Shown here in pieces: positions 17,729-26,294 of a stretch of 64,000 nt of DNA. The notes beneath the pieces were generated by a model, which worked only from the letters and a program-made list of their open reading frames with translations, was not told the DNA's origin and searched no databases. The stretch is from positions 1 to 64,000 of the forward strand of contig JAQVCT010000006.1 of the NCBI GenBank assembly GCA_028689655.1, in the 5' to 3' direction. The stretch is from Lachnospiraceae bacterium. Its GTDB lineage: Bacteria > Bacillota > Clostridia > Lachnospirales > Lachnospiraceae. The position numbers and the translations under genes were made by a program. Each line of letters opens with the position of its first letter. Positions within the stretch are counted from its first letter, which is position 1.

Positions 17729-18244
17729 GTGACTGATTCTAAAGGATGGAATGGCGTGATAACAAATGACCGAATCTTGGAACGACCATATTGTTTTTGC
17801 GAGACCCCTCTGGGTTTGATTCGTATCGAGGAAGATCAATATGGGATCACCTCATTGCGGTTTGCGGATGGTAAAACAGAAAAGGATTTGATGGATGGGA
17901 AAGGCATTTATCTGGCAGATGCCAAAGCGCAGATTTCGGAATACTTTGCCCAAAAACGCAAAGCCTTCGATATCCCGCTTTCCATGAGAGGAAGCGAGTT
18001 TCAGAAAAGTGTCTGGAGTGCCCTTCGCGATATACCTTATGGCGAGACGCGGTGCTACCAGCAGATCGCCGAAAGGATTGAGAACAGAAAAGCGTGCCGT
18101 GCAGTTGGTATGGCGAATAACCGCAATCCTATTCTAATCATGATTCCCTGCCACCGGGTCGTGGGCAAAGATGGGAAGCTGGTGGGCTATGCCGCAGGCA
18201 TTGACAGAAAACAATATCTGCTGGAAATGGAGACTGCACAATGA
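17729..18244 (+). CDS. ogt: Methylated-DNA-[protein]-cysteine S-methyltransferase
   Basis: This 171-residue suicide repair protein removes O6-alkyl groups from guanine. The acceptor Cys141 lies in the diagnostic IPCHRVV. The DNA-binding helix and Asn hinge are in RAVGMANNRNP, and SVWSALRDIPYGETRCYQQIA is the wing region. The GTG start has an excellent GGAGGTGAT site seven bases upstream. It stands alone among small accessory genes; no Ada-type regulator domain is fused to it. Confidence 0.93.
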   Translation: MTDSKGWNGVITNDRILERPYCFCETPLGLIRIEEDQYGITSLRFADGKTEKDLMDGKGIYLADAKAQISEYFAQKRKAFDIPLSMRGSEFQKSVWSALRDIPYGETRCYQQIAERIENRKACRAVGMANNRNPILIMIPCHRVVGKDGKLVGYAAGIDRKQYLLEMETAQ

Positions 18245-18276
18245 CTGGCAGGATACTATACAGTATAGACATGCAG

Positions 18277-18379
18277 CGTCAGCCCATTTGTCGAATGTAA
18301 TGCTTCCGAAGGAAGGGCTATCCCAAAGGGATTAAGGAACAATAGTTCCTTAACAGGACAAATTTGAAATGGGCTGATG
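18277..18379 (+). repeat. Structured leader element, long copy (upstream of an acetyltransferase)
   Basis: The outer stem pairs CGTCAGCCCAT with ATGGGCTGATG (one G-U) and continues as ATTTGTC/GACAAAT after a 5-base bulge. Inside lie three hairpins: CTTCC-GAA-GGAAG, TCCC-AAA-GGGA and TTAAGGAAC-AATA-GTTCCTTAA. The fold is thus a closed four-way junction. It ends 23 bases before the ATG at 18403. The same outer arms and distance occur at 11849-11890. Confidence 0.65.
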
Positions 18380-18402
18380 TTCAAGAGATGGAGGAGTATG
18401 AG

Positions 18403-18846
18403 ATGAGTACTACAATACGTCATATGGCGGAGAAAGATAAAGACAGCGTTCAGGAGATGATGAGGGATTTCTATCATTCACCAGCAGTATTAAGCAATGG
18501 CTCGGAGGAAATATACCGAAGCGACATCGAGAACTGCATTGGTGAGAATCCCTATATAGAAGGTTACATTTTTGCGGATGGAGAGGAAATACAGGGATAT
18601 GCCATGATTGCAAAAAGCTTTTCTACGGAATTTGGAAGACTCTGTGTCTGGATAGAGGACATCTATTTGAAACAGGAGTGTCGCGGACTGGGAATCGGCA
18701 GAGAATTTTTCACATACATTGAGACGAAATATCCGGATACCGTATTAAGACTGGAGGCAGAAAAAGAAAATGAAAGTGCTGTTCGAATGTATGAGAAGTG
18801 TGGATATGAGATACTTCCATATCTGGAGATGAAGAAAATACTGTAA
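18403..18846 (+). CDS. GNAT-family N-acetyltransferase
   Basis: A 147-residue GNAT enzyme. The acetyl-CoA-binding motif is ECRGLGIGREFFTYIE (about 92-107), preceded by strand VWIEDIYLK. It ends with the usual LEAEKENESAVRMYEKCGYE. The start was chosen from GGAGG upstream; an earlier in-frame ATG lies inside the structured leader. The acceptor is unknown. Confidence 0.88.
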   Translation: MSTTIRHMAEKDKDSVQEMMRDFYHSPAVLSNGSEEIYRSDIENCIGENPYIEGYIFADGEEIQGYAMIAKSFSTEFGRLCVWIEDIYLKQECRGLGIGREFFTYIETKYPDTVLRLEAEKENESAVRMYEKCGYEILPYLEMKKIL

Positions 18847-18898
18847 TACTTGTTGCCAGGAGTGTTTGTAAATGAAGTTTTACTGTTGGGGGATAAGA

Positions 18899-18982
18899 AT
18901 GAACAGCATGGTGGAAAACATTAATATATTAGGACGGTTCTGTGGAAAACGTGACATTCCGGATAGAATCTATTTATTGTAG
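18899..18982 (+). pseudogene. Truncated 5' remnant, possibly of a YdcF/DUF218 gene
   Basis: A 27-codon frame with a GGGGGA site upstream. Its residues ILGRFCGKRDIP resemble the N-terminal stretch of clostridial YdcF-family proteins, as I recall them. It stops directly afterwards with no matching continuation in any frame before the next gene. I read it as a decayed gene start; a short leader peptide is the alternative. Confidence 0.35.
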
Positions 18983-19050
18983 AATATTACATGGATTACA
19001 GAATCCAAAGTCAGTTGCATTATAATTCGAAAGAGGAAGGTCAGATACAT

Positions 19051-19416
19051 ATGGAAATAAAAAAGATGATACAGGAATTTTCAGTATGTAAGGTTCAGGA
19101 TTACTCTCAGGTTTCGTTTACAGATGAATATGTATTTATAGGAAAAACACAGGAAGAGAATTCGCTGGTATGCATCACAGAGCATGTGCCGGAAAATACA
19201 ACAGATCGTGATGACGGCTGGAAAGCTTTCCGGATTCAGGGAGTTCTGGACTTTTCCCTGATTGGCATCCTCTCGAAGATTTCCACCCTGCTGGCGGAAA
19301 ATAAAATAGGGATCTTCGCTGTCTCTACCTATAATACAGACTATATATTGACAAAGGCAGAGAACTACGAGAAGGCATTGGCTGTGCTGGCAGGGAATGG
19401 GTATCAAATAGTGTAA
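19051..19416 (+). CDS. ACT-domain protein (amino-acid-binding regulator)
   Basis: A protein of 121 residues with two small ACT-like halves. DGWKAFRIQGVLDFSLIGILSKISTLLAENKIGIFAVSTYNTDYILTKAENYEKALAVL fits the strand-helix-strand ligand-binding pattern of the CASTOR/ACT_7 type. Such proteins bind amino acids, but no enzyme partner is beside it. GAGGAAGG before this ATG supports it over an earlier in-frame ATG at 18991. Confidence 0.8.
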   Translation: MEIKKMIQEFSVCKVQDYSQVSFTDEYVFIGKTQEENSLVCITEHVPENTTDRDDGWKAFRIQGVLDFSLIGILSKISTLLAENKIGIFAVSTYNTDYILTKAENYEKALAVLAGNGYQIV

Positions 19417-19468
19417 ATTTCAAAAAGACATAAGTATTTATTTGGAAAATTGAGCTGGAGGAATCCCT

Positions 19469-19519
19469 ATGACTGAAAGAGCACGGAAGTACAGACAAGC
19501 TGTTGAAGGTATGCTGTAG
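19469..19519 (+). pseudogene. Very short frame with good ribosome site, likely decayed gene start
   Basis: Sixteen codons after a CTGGAGG site encode MTERARKYRQAVEGML and then a TAG. The opening is reminiscent of small phage-tail-associated proteins, but the match is too short to rely on. It sits immediately ahead of the AT-rich three-gene cassette, and may mark the scar of an insertion. Confidence 0.25.
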
Positions 19520-19577
19520 TTATGAAAGCGGAATTAATCTTCAAAAGAACAAAATAGAGATGAAAGCAGGTGAAAAA

Positions 19578-20294
19578 ATGTCATCAAAGACATATTTATG
19601 GATAGAAGATCGGAAAGACAAAGCAAGTTACATATTCTGGGAAACATTAATGCATGAGATTTGCCCAAATGTGATAGTGGAGAGTAAAACAAATAATCGA
19701 GAATTGGTAAAAGCAGTTAAATCATTATCAGATAAGGAAAATCGCTACATAATTGCATTTGACAATTCATTTGATAATGTGCAGATTTATATGGAGCAGA
19801 AGATATTGAGGCAGACCGCAGCGTTAAAGAATAATGTGTTTTTACTTAAACTTATATGTTTTGAATATGTCTTACTGGAATTTGATAAACTTATTGACTG
19901 GATATATACAATAGATGATGAGTTTATAAATAAGCGTGCATCGGCAATTGCAGCAAGACAAAAGCTTGTAGAAATCCTTAAATCAGGACAAGCTAATTAT
20001 AAAGCAATTCAGGAAGTAATGGACTACGACAAACATTTAAATGATCATAATATAGAACAGATATCAGCGAAACTGCTATTTGATTTGACAAGAAATACGG
20101 GATTTGAAGTATCAAAGGGAACAATCGGAGATTGTTGGGTTAAGTCCTGTTGCGATTGGGCAGGAAGACAAGTTGATGATATATTTGGATTGGACAATGA
20201 GAGGTTATCGGTAACTGATAAAATGAAAAGCATTTATTGTAGAACTTCATTGTGCAGAGAATTTTCAAGTATTGGATTGGAGGTGTCGCTATGA
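19578..20294 (+). CDS. Unrecognised protein, first gene of an accessory cassette (possible TOPRIM-like fold)
   Basis: The 238-residue product has no family I can name firmly. The N-terminal half reads TYLWIEDRKDKASYIFWETL, then SKTNNRELVKAVKSL, then YIIAFDNSFDN (about 59-69). An acidic residue in the first strand plus a later Asp-x3-Asp at a strand end resembles TOPRIM or DUF4435 proteins, in which these acids bind metal. The C-terminal half is helical and Cys/Trp-bearing. Codons are more A/T-rich than in flanking genes. The stop overlaps the next start (ATGA), and the second and third genes also overlap, so all three are translated together. Confidence 0.6.
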   Translation: MSSKTYLWIEDRKDKASYIFWETLMHEICPNVIVESKTNNRELVKAVKSLSDKENRYIIAFDNSFDNVQIYMEQKILRQTAALKNNVFLLKLICFEYVLLEFDKLIDWIYTIDDEFINKRASAIAARQKLVEILKSGQANYKAIQEVMDYDKHLNDHNIEQISAKLLFDLTRNTGFEVSKGTIGDCWVKSCCDWAGRQVDDIFGLDNERLSVTDKMKSIYCRTSLCREFSSIGLEVSL

Positions 20295-20734
20295 TTACAA
20301 TATATAAGGATAAAAAGGATATACCTCAGAGCAAAGAATATGTAGAATTGAATGATGTATTCTTTAATAAAAATACGGTGCTTGAACTGGACAATCAGGC
20401 AAAAGATATCATAGAACGAATTGACGCAACGGAACTTGACGGTAAATTTAAGATAAAGTCAAAATTTAGTGGAGTAACATTGGATGTGGATTGTCTTTCT
20501 ACCGGATGTAAAACAGCATTAAATGTATTCTATTTTCCGGAAAAAGTTTTTTGCCTAAAAGAGTGTGGAGACAATGCACTTGAAGTCCTATATGCATTCA
20601 AACATGGTTCTGTATACAGTGATTATGCATTGATGCCATTTGATATGACTGAGGTTCAGGTGTGTAGTGGAACGGAAAAAAAGATGATTAATGATTATGA
20701 GGAATTAAAGGAGTGGTGGAGCGATGAAGAGTAA
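20291..20734 (+). CDS. DUF4869-like protein, second gene of the cassette
   Basis: A 147-residue protein beginning MITIYKDKKDIPQSKEYVEL and continuing with NDVFFNKNT. This matches my memory of DUF4869 family openings. It appears to be an alpha/beta protein with a Cys pair in DVDCLSTGCKTALNV and an acidic C-terminus (EELKEWWSDEE). No enzyme motif is visible. Both ends overlap neighbouring genes, so its dose is tied to theirs. In a mechanistic module it could be the adaptor or substrate-recognition part (inference). Confidence 0.65.
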   Translation: MITIYKDKKDIPQSKEYVELNDVFFNKNTVLELDNQAKDIIERIDATELDGKFKIKSKFSGVTLDVDCLSTGCKTALNVFYFPEKVFCLKECGDNALEVLYAFKHGSVYSDYALMPFDMTEVQVCSGTEKKMINDYEELKEWWSDEE

Positions 20735-21152
20735 ACCGATTGTTATGGATCATTTTTCAACGGTCCATACTTCCTACATTGTGAACTTCCAATTTACCAA
20801 TAACATTACAATACTGACAGGATCATCGGGAACAGGGAAGACGGCATCTTTTTTATTTATAAAGGAGTGCATGTCAATTAACCCTGATATTTTATGTTTG
20901 AATTATTTGGATTACCAGCGAGATATTAAAGACATCATAAGCAGAGAGCAGGGAAAGTTGATTGTAATTGATAATGCGGATATTCTTCTGGATAATGAAA
21001 CAAGGAAATATATTTCTGTAGATAGTAATAACCAATATTTGATTATTGGTAGAAATCCCAAAAACTTATTTGCAACGAGCGATAATTTATTTGAACTTGT
21101 GAACCAAAAGAAGGGTGAGCAAACAGAGTTTAGCATTGCACCTTTTTTATAA
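20724..21152 (+). CDS. Minimal P-loop ATPase, third gene of the cassette
   Basis: This is a 142-residue AAA-type NTPase. Walker A is GSSGTGKT (about 34-41) and Walker B is LIVIDNADILLD (about 81-92). Asn replaces the catalytic Glu directly after the Walker B Asp, as happens in STAND/ABC-like and OLD-like variants. YLIIGRNPKNLF may hold the sensor-1 polar residue. It is far smaller than usual AAA or OLD ATPases and has no lid domain. It is read from an ATG inside the preceding gene's last codons. Confidence 0.75.
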   Translation: MKSKPIVMDHFSTVHTSYIVNFQFTNNITILTGSSGTGKTASFLFIKECMSINPDILCLNYLDYQRDIKDIISREQGKLIVIDNADILLDNETRKYISVDSNNQYLIIGRNPKNLFATSDNLFELVNQKKGEQTEFSIAPFL

Positions 21153-21232
21153 AAACTTCTATAGACACGAAGTGGGACAATATAAATTATAGTTTTTGAC
21201 TTTTAGATTTTAGATCAGAAACGGAGAAATAT

Positions 21233-22096
21233 ATGCATTTTGTCAATGCAAAGAAAATCCTATCAGCACACAATGGCATGAATCTCTACCGAGGCTGTAC
21301 TCACGGCTGCATTTACTGTGACAGTAGGAGCAAATGCTATGGCTTCGCCCATGACTTTGAGGACATCGAGGTAAAGCAGAACGCACCGGAGCTATTGGAG
21401 CTTGCTCTTCGTTCCAAACGCCGAAAGTGTATGATCGGAACAGGAGCCATGTGTGACCCCTATATGCATTGCGAGGAGACCCTGGGGCTTACCCGCAGAT
21501 GCCTGGAGATTATAGATCAATATGAATATGGAGTGACTATTCAGACCAAATCAGATCGGATTCTAAGAGATCTGGATCTGCTGAAAAGCATTCATCACAA
21601 GGCAAAGTGCGTGGTACAGATGACCCTTACTACCTATGATGAAGACCTGTGCAGAATCTTGGAGCCCAATGTATGCACCACGAAACAGCGGGTGGAAGCA
21701 CTGAAAATCTTCCAGGAAAATGGAATCCCCACGGTTGTCTGGCTGTCTCCCATCCTGCCCTTCCTTAATGATACCATGGAAAATATTCAGGGAATCCTGG
21801 ATTACTGTATTCAGGCGGGAGTTCATGGCATCATTTGTTTTGACATGGGCGTCACATTGCGAGAGGGTGACCGGGAATATTTTTATGCCGCATTGGAAAA
21901 GTATTTCCCTGGAATGTGGCAAAAGTACCACCGAAAATATGGCTATGCCTATGAACTGTCCAGTGATAACAGTGAAGAATTAATGAGATATTTTCATGCC
22001 ACCTGCGATAAGAACGGGATTCTTCACAGGGTAGATGATTGCTTTCAATATTTACATGAATATCCAGAGAAGTACGAACAGATGACATTATTTTAA
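21233..22096 (+). CDS. Radical SAM protein, spore photoproduct lyase (SPL)-like family
   Basis: The 287-residue product carries the radical-SAM cluster CxxxCxxC at Cys22, Cys26 and Cys29 (GCTHGCIYCD), which binds a [4Fe-4S] cluster and S-adenosylmethionine. The following IGTGAMCDPYMHCEE segment marks the SPL-like radical SAM family common in Firmicutes. True SPL repairs spore photoproduct, but most relatives have unknown substrates. An AGAAACGGAG site precedes the ATG. Confidence 0.85.
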   Translation: MHFVNAKKILSAHNGMNLYRGCTHGCIYCDSRSKCYGFAHDFEDIEVKQNAPELLELALRSKRRKCMIGTGAMCDPYMHCEETLGLTRRCLEIIDQYEYGVTIQTKSDRILRDLDLLKSIHHKAKCVVQMTLTTYDEDLCRILEPNVCTTKQRVEALKIFQENGIPTVVWLSPILPFLNDTMENIQGILDYCIQAGVHGIICFDMGVTLREGDREYFYAALEKYFPGMWQKYHRKYGYAYELSSDNSEELMRYFHATCDKNGILHRVDDCFQYLHEYPEKYEQMTLF

Positions 22097-22434
22097 ATAT
22101 TCTTCCTGCAAGGAGTTTAATATTTAATCGATTAACTGTTGCAATTTTTATGATTATTTTTCAGTGCATAGTATAGATATATCCATTGATTGGTGCTTTA
22201 CTTTATTTTGTCCCAATGTTATCCTAATGATAAGCATTTATTCACTTATATCTGACTACGGAATATCCGTATCTATATCATATCGCCAGTCTGGCATCAG
22301 AAAAGGAATTATTCAATGCTTAAATACCCACAAAACAGCAGAGAGAATTTCGAATTATGATGCAGAATAGGATTATTATTTTTGTGTATATAATGATAGA
22401 TATTCTCCTGTGTAACTACAAAGGAGGTTGTCAG
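22097..22434 (+). other. Intergenic region without a convincing gene
   Basis: This AT-rich stretch of 338 bases holds no open frame with both a ribosome site and a credible protein; the longest plus-strand frame (22164-22370) has neither. A TATAAT at 22389-22394 may be the -10 element for the Rpn-family gene. I see no hairpin with a U-tract. Confidence 0.5.
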
Positions 22435-23325
22435 ATGAATGAATCGACAAAAGGGAAACAAAAAGTAGTAAAGAAACAGAGAAACTATAAGGATAGACTG
22501 TTCCGCATGGTATTTCAGGAAAAAAAGGAGTTGCTGAGTCTATACAATGCTGTAAATGGAACAGCATATGATAATCCAGAGGAACTAATCATCAACACTT
22601 TGGATAATGCCATTTATATGAACATGAAAAATGATGTATCGTTTATAATTAGTTCGTGGCTATCACTGTATGAACACCAGTCAACATATAATCCCAATAT
22701 TCCGCTAAGGGATTTGGGGTACGTAGCGGATTTATATTCTGTTCTTACCAATGATCGAAATATGTATGGCAGGACGTTAGTTAAGATACCCGTACCGCAA
22801 TTTGTAGTATTCTATAATGGGATAGAAGAGCAGCCGGAACGACAAATCATGAAACTTTCTGATGCTTTTGAAATACCAGAAGAGAATCCAAATCTGGAAC
22901 TCAAGGTGTTGGCTTTGAACATTAATTCAGGATATAATGAGGAACTTCTGGATAAGTGTAAAACTTTAAAGGAATATATGCAATATGTAGATAGGGTAAG
23001 AACATTTGCGAAAGAAATGAAATTAGAAAAGGCAGTTGAACAGGCGATAAATGAATGTATCAATAACGACATTCTGGCAGAGTTTTTAAGAAATTATAAG
23101 GCGGAGGCGATGAGCGTGAGTATATACGAATATGACGAAGAAAAACACATGCAACAGGTATATGCCGAAGGCGAACAGAATGGTGAACAGAAAGGGGAAG
23201 ATTTGTTTGCTACATTGACAGAGCACATGATTAGCGATTCCCGCATAGAGGAACTGTTGCAGTCTAAGAACGATAAAGAATTGAGAAAAAGACTTTATAA
23301 AGAATATGGAATAAAAAAATCGTAG
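22435..23325 (+). CDS. Rpn-family recombination-promoting nuclease / PD-(D/E)XK transposase-like protein
   Basis: The 296-residue product has the family opening KDRLFRMVFQEKKELLSLYNAV, then NDVSFIISSWLSLYEHQSTYNPN and a tail of acidic and charged helices (EGEQNGEQKGED). Rpn proteins are DNA endonucleases that stimulate RecA-independent recombination, and they are multi-copy in Lachnospiraceae genomes. AAGGAGGTTG directly upstream fixes this ATG over an earlier in-frame one. Presence beside the cassette at 19578-21152 hints at a recombination-prone region. Confidence 0.88.
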   Translation: MNESTKGKQKVVKKQRNYKDRLFRMVFQEKKELLSLYNAVNGTAYDNPEELIINTLDNAIYMNMKNDVSFIISSWLSLYEHQSTYNPNIPLRDLGYVADLYSVLTNDRNMYGRTLVKIPVPQFVVFYNGIEEQPERQIMKLSDAFEIPEENPNLELKVLALNINSGYNEELLDKCKTLKEYMQYVDRVRTFAKEMKLEKAVEQAINECINNDILAEFLRNYKAEAMSVSIYEYDEEKHMQQVYAEGEQNGEQKGEDLFATLTEHMISDSRIEELLQSKNDKELRKRLYKEYGIKKS

Positions 23326-23545
23326 TATAGATAATGATAGTTATGCGTTATACAGCACATTTTGGTCATGAAAGGGCTATATTCTCTTGAAATTCTCCTA
23401 TTTCTAGGATATACTTAAAAACAGTGTAATTTTAATATAATTCTAATTAAAATTCGGTATAGAAATGGAAGTGGTATTTATTCGAACCATTATATTGGAA
23501 ATGCTATATCGTAAATAAGAAGAGGAAGAATAGAAGGAGCTCGTG

Positions 23546-24937
23546 ATGGAATTAATAAATGTTAGAGATTTATTTCGTGATGAAAAAGAATATATTGGTA
23601 AAGAAGTCACCATAGGCGGATGGCTGAGAAGTAAAAGAGATTCTAAGACGTTTGGATTTTTAGTGATTAATGACGGTACATTTTTTGAGCCATTGCAGGT
23701 GGTATATTCAGATAAACTTGCTAATTTTGAAGCCATATCCAAATTAAATGTGGGAGCTGCACTTGTGATCAAAGGCGTAGTGACAGCTACACCGGATGCA
23801 AAGCAGGATTTTGAGATTCAGGCCACAGAGGTTCAGATCGAAGGAAACTCTACCCCCGATTACCCATTACAGAAAAAGAGACATTCTCTGGAATATTTGA
23901 GAACCGTCTCTCATTTGAGACCCAGAACCAATACTTTTGAGGCAGTGTTCAGAGTGCGTTCTCTCATCGCATATGCCATTCATAAGTTTTTCCAGGAGAG
24001 AGATTTCGTCTATGTGCACACACCACTCATCACGGGAAGTGACTGTGAAGGTGCCGGAGAGATGTTCCAGGTCACTACACTGGATATGAATAATATTCCT
24101 AAAAATGAAGATGGCACCATTGATTATACGAAAGATTTCTTCAATAAGCCAACGAACCTTACCGTAAGCGGACAGCTCAACGGCGAGACTTACGCCATGG
24201 CGTTTAAGAATATCTATACCTTTGGACCTACCTTCCGCGCAGAAAATTCCAACACCACCAGACATGCGGCTGAGTTCTGGATGATTGAGCCGGAGATGGC
24301 ATTTGCAGACCTGAAAGATAATATGATCCTGGCAGAGAGCATGATCAAGTACATCATTCGTTATGTAATGGAAAATGCACCGGAGGAGATGAATTTCTTT
24401 AACAGCTTTGTAGATAAAGGACTGATCGAGCGACTGAATCATGTGGTAAACTCTGACTTTGGTCATGTGACCTACACGGAAGCCATCGAGATCTTAGAGA
24501 AGCACAATGATGAGTTTGAATATAAAGTTACCTGGGGAACAGATCTCCAGACAGAGCATGAGCGATTCCTCACTGAGAAAGAGTTTGGAAAACCAATCTT
24601 CGTTACAGATTATCCAAAAGAGATCAAAGCATTCTATATGAAGATGAATGAGGATCATAAAACGGTAGCAGCCATGGACTGCCTCGTACCTGGCATCGGA
24701 GAGATCATCGGAGGAAGCCAGAGAGAAGACGATTACGATAAGTTAGTGGGCAGAATGAATGAACTTGGGCTGAAACCGGAAGACTATGAATTTTATCTGG
24801 ATCTCAGAAAATATGGTTCGGCAAGACACTCAGGATTCGGTCTGGGATTTGAGAGATGTGTTATGTACCTCACAGGTATGGGCAACATCCGCGACGTTAT
24901 CCCATTCCCACGTACCGTGAATAACTGCGAATTATAA
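23546..24937 (+). CDS. asnS: Asparagine--tRNA ligase
   Basis: A class II synthetase of 463 residues. The N-terminal OB-fold anticodon-binding domain is at about 15-105 ([19 protein letters not shown]). Class II motif 2 is [25 protein letters not shown], and motif 3 is [27 protein letters not shown] near the end. It charges tRNA-Asn with asparagine. The ATG has AAGGAG six bases upstream. With asnA next door it forms an asparagine supply-and-charging pair. I find no T-box leader: the GGGTGGnACCGCG core is missing in the 220 bases upstream. Confidence 0.96.
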   Translation: MELINVRDLFRDEKEYIGKEVTIGGWLRSKRDSKTFGFLVINDGTFFEPLQVVYSDKLANFEAISKLNVGAALVIKGVVTATPDAKQDFEIQATEVQIEGNSTPDYPLQKKRHSLEYLRTVSHLRPRTNTFEAVFRVRSLIAYAIHKFFQERDFVYVHTPLITGSDCEGAGEMFQVTTLDMNNIPKNEDGTIDYTKDFFNKPTNLTVSGQLNGETYAMAFKNIYTFGPTFRAENSNTTRHAAEFWMIEPEMAFADLKDNMILAESMIKYIIRYVMENAPEEMNFFNSFVDKGLIERLNHVVNSDFGHVTYTEAIEILEKHNDEFEYKVTWGTDLQTEHERFLTEKEFGKPIFVTDYPKEIKAFYMKMNEDHKTVAAMDCLVPGIGEIIGGSQREDDYDKLVGRMNELGLKPEDYEFYLDLRKYGSARHSGFGLGFERCVMYLTGMGNIRDVIPFPRTVNNCEL

Positions 24938-24954
24938 GACAGACGATGAAAATG

Positions 24955-24991
24955 CCGCAGTGGTAATAGCCGGAAAGGCGCACTGCAGCGG
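24955..24991 (+). other. Hairpin in the asnS-asnA intergenic region
   Basis: CCGC-AGTG pairs with CACT-(3-base bulge)-GCGG, with an inner GCC-GGAAA-GGC hairpin. No U-tract follows. Together with the second hairpin at 25041-25069 it makes most of this 172-base spacer structured, so read-through into asnA may be modulated. Confidence 0.4.
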
Positions 24992-25040
24992 TAGTGGATT
25001 CACAAGAGTGCATGGCAGAAGTGAATAAAATACGAAAAAG

Positions 25041-25069
25041 GACCTGAGGATGTGGAAGATTCTCAGGTC
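25041..25069 (+). terminator. Hairpin upstream of asnA (possible terminator/attenuator)
   Basis: GACCTGAG and CTCAGGTC pair perfectly around a 13-base loop. They are followed by TTACAGATTTTAT, a moderate U-rich tail. It ends 40 bases before the asnA start codon. Confidence 0.5.
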
Positions 25070-25109
25070 TTACAGATTTTATCATGAGGAATAGAAAGGG
25101 ATTAAGCAG

Positions 25110-26120
25110 ATGGGAAAAATATATATACCAGAAGGGTATCAGGCTTCATTAGATATCAAGGACACAGAGAAAGCAATTAAAAGAGTAAAAGATTTCTTTG
25201 AGAGAGAACTGGCAACCCAGTTGAATCTGAAGCGTGTATCAGCGCCATTGTTCGTATTTCCAGAATCAGGTCTCAATGATAACCTGAACGGTGTGGAAAG
25301 ACCGGTGAAATTTGGAATCCTGGAGCAGGATGACAGAGAAGTGGAGATCGTACATTCTCTTGCGAAATGGAAACGTATGGCATTGCAGAAATACGGATTC
25401 CATGAAGGTGAAGGTCTTTATACCGATATGAGTGCCATCCGCCGGGACGAGGAAACCGATAACATTCACTCCCTCTACGTGGATCAGTGGGACTGGGAAA
25501 AAGTCATTGCCAGGGAAGACAGAACGGACGAAACCTTAGAGACTACCGTAAAATCCGTATACGAAGCACTTCGTGTCACAGAAAAATACATTGCCAACAG
25601 ATATCGCTATGTAGATTGTTTCCTTCCGGAGGAGATTACCTTTATCACTTCTCAGGAATTGGAAGATATGTATCCTGACTGTACATCCAAGGAAAGAGAA
25701 AATAACATCGCCAAATTAAAAGGTGCTGTATTTATCAAACAGATCGGTGACAAACTGAAATCCGGGGAAAGACACGACGGCAGAGCACCGGACTATGATG
25801 ATTGGAAATTAAACGGAGATATTATTGTATATTATCCGGTATTAGATATGGCACTTGAACTGTCCTCCATGGGTATCCGCGTAGATGAGGATTCCCTGAG
25901 AGAACAACTGGAAAAAGCAGGATGCACAGAACGGGCAGAGCTTCCTTTCCAGAAGGCGTTATTAAACAAAGAACTCCCATATACCATCGGTGGCGGAATC
26001 GGACAGTCCAGAATCTGTATGTTCTTCCTCCGTAAAGCGCATCTGGGAGAAGTTCAGGCATCCGTATGGCCGGAAGATGTCCTCACTTACGCCAAAGAGC
26101 GGGGTGTGAATATTCTCTAA
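25110..26120 (+). CDS. asnA: Aspartate--ammonia ligase (asparagine synthetase A)
   Basis: This 336-residue enzyme makes asparagine from aspartate, ammonia and ATP. It has the class II synthetase-like AsnA fold with the family blocks KRVSAPLFVFPESGLNDNLNGVERPV (about 31-56), VEIVHSLAKWKR, SIGGGIGQSR-type motif TIGGGIGQSRICMFFLRKAHLGEVQ near 295-320, and YTDMSAIRRDEE. AGAAAGGG precedes the ATG. It is placed directly downstream of asnS, which makes metabolic sense. Confidence 0.96.
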   Translation: MGKIYIPEGYQASLDIKDTEKAIKRVKDFFERELATQLNLKRVSAPLFVFPESGLNDNLNGVERPVKFGILEQDDREVEIVHSLAKWKRMALQKYGFHEGEGLYTDMSAIRRDEETDNIHSLYVDQWDWEKVIAREDRTDETLETTVKSVYEALRVTEKYIANRYRYVDCFLPEEITFITSQELEDMYPDCTSKERENNIAKLKGAVFIKQIGDKLKSGERHDGRAPDYDDWKLNGDIIVYYPVLDMALELSSMGIRVDEDSLREQLEKAGCTERAELPFQKALLNKELPYTIGGGIGQSRICMFFLRKAHLGEVQASVWPEDVLTYAKERGVNIL

Positions 26121-26146
26121 ATATAAATAAATAGATGTAGTGATGA

Positions 26147-26178
26147 AACCGACAGCTTTATGTTGTCGGTTTTTTATT
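26147..26178 (+). terminator. Intrinsic terminator of asnA
   Basis: AACCGACA and TGTCGGTT pair around a 9-base loop and are followed by a run of T residues. This is a clear Rho-independent terminator. Confidence 0.85.
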
Positions 26179-26182
26179 ATTT

Positions 26183-26211
26183 AATAGGAAATTCCTTCGA
26201 AATTTCCTATT
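26183..26211 (+). repeat. Perfect 11-bp inverted repeat after the asnA terminator
   Basis: AATAGGAAATT and AATTTCCTATT flank a 7-base loop. It is the first of a series of palindromes filling 26183-26294. There is no U-tract and no coding frame. Confidence 0.5.
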
Positions 26212-26245
26212 GGCAGCATCATAAATGATACTGCTAAGCTTCGTC

Positions 26246-26294
26246 CAAAGTGTCATTAAAGTGGTGGTAACATAAGAGTGTCGAGGACACTTTG
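26246..26294 (+). repeat. Inverted repeat CAAAGTGTC/GACACTTTG
   Basis: The 9-bp arms pair perfectly across 31 bases. Together with the preceding palindrome it suggests a decayed small mobile element or structured RNA. The region between 26121 and 26433 has no gene. Confidence 0.4.

Noticed and set aside
22164..22370. Open frame in the gap before the Rpn-family gene
   Set aside because: No ribosome site, unlikely composition, and it ends within sequence that looks like the next gene's promoter region.
23326..23545. Possible T-box leader upstream of asnS
   Set aside because: The conserved GGGTGGnACCGCG antiterminator core and a following terminator are absent; only A/T-rich sequence with weak repeats is seen.
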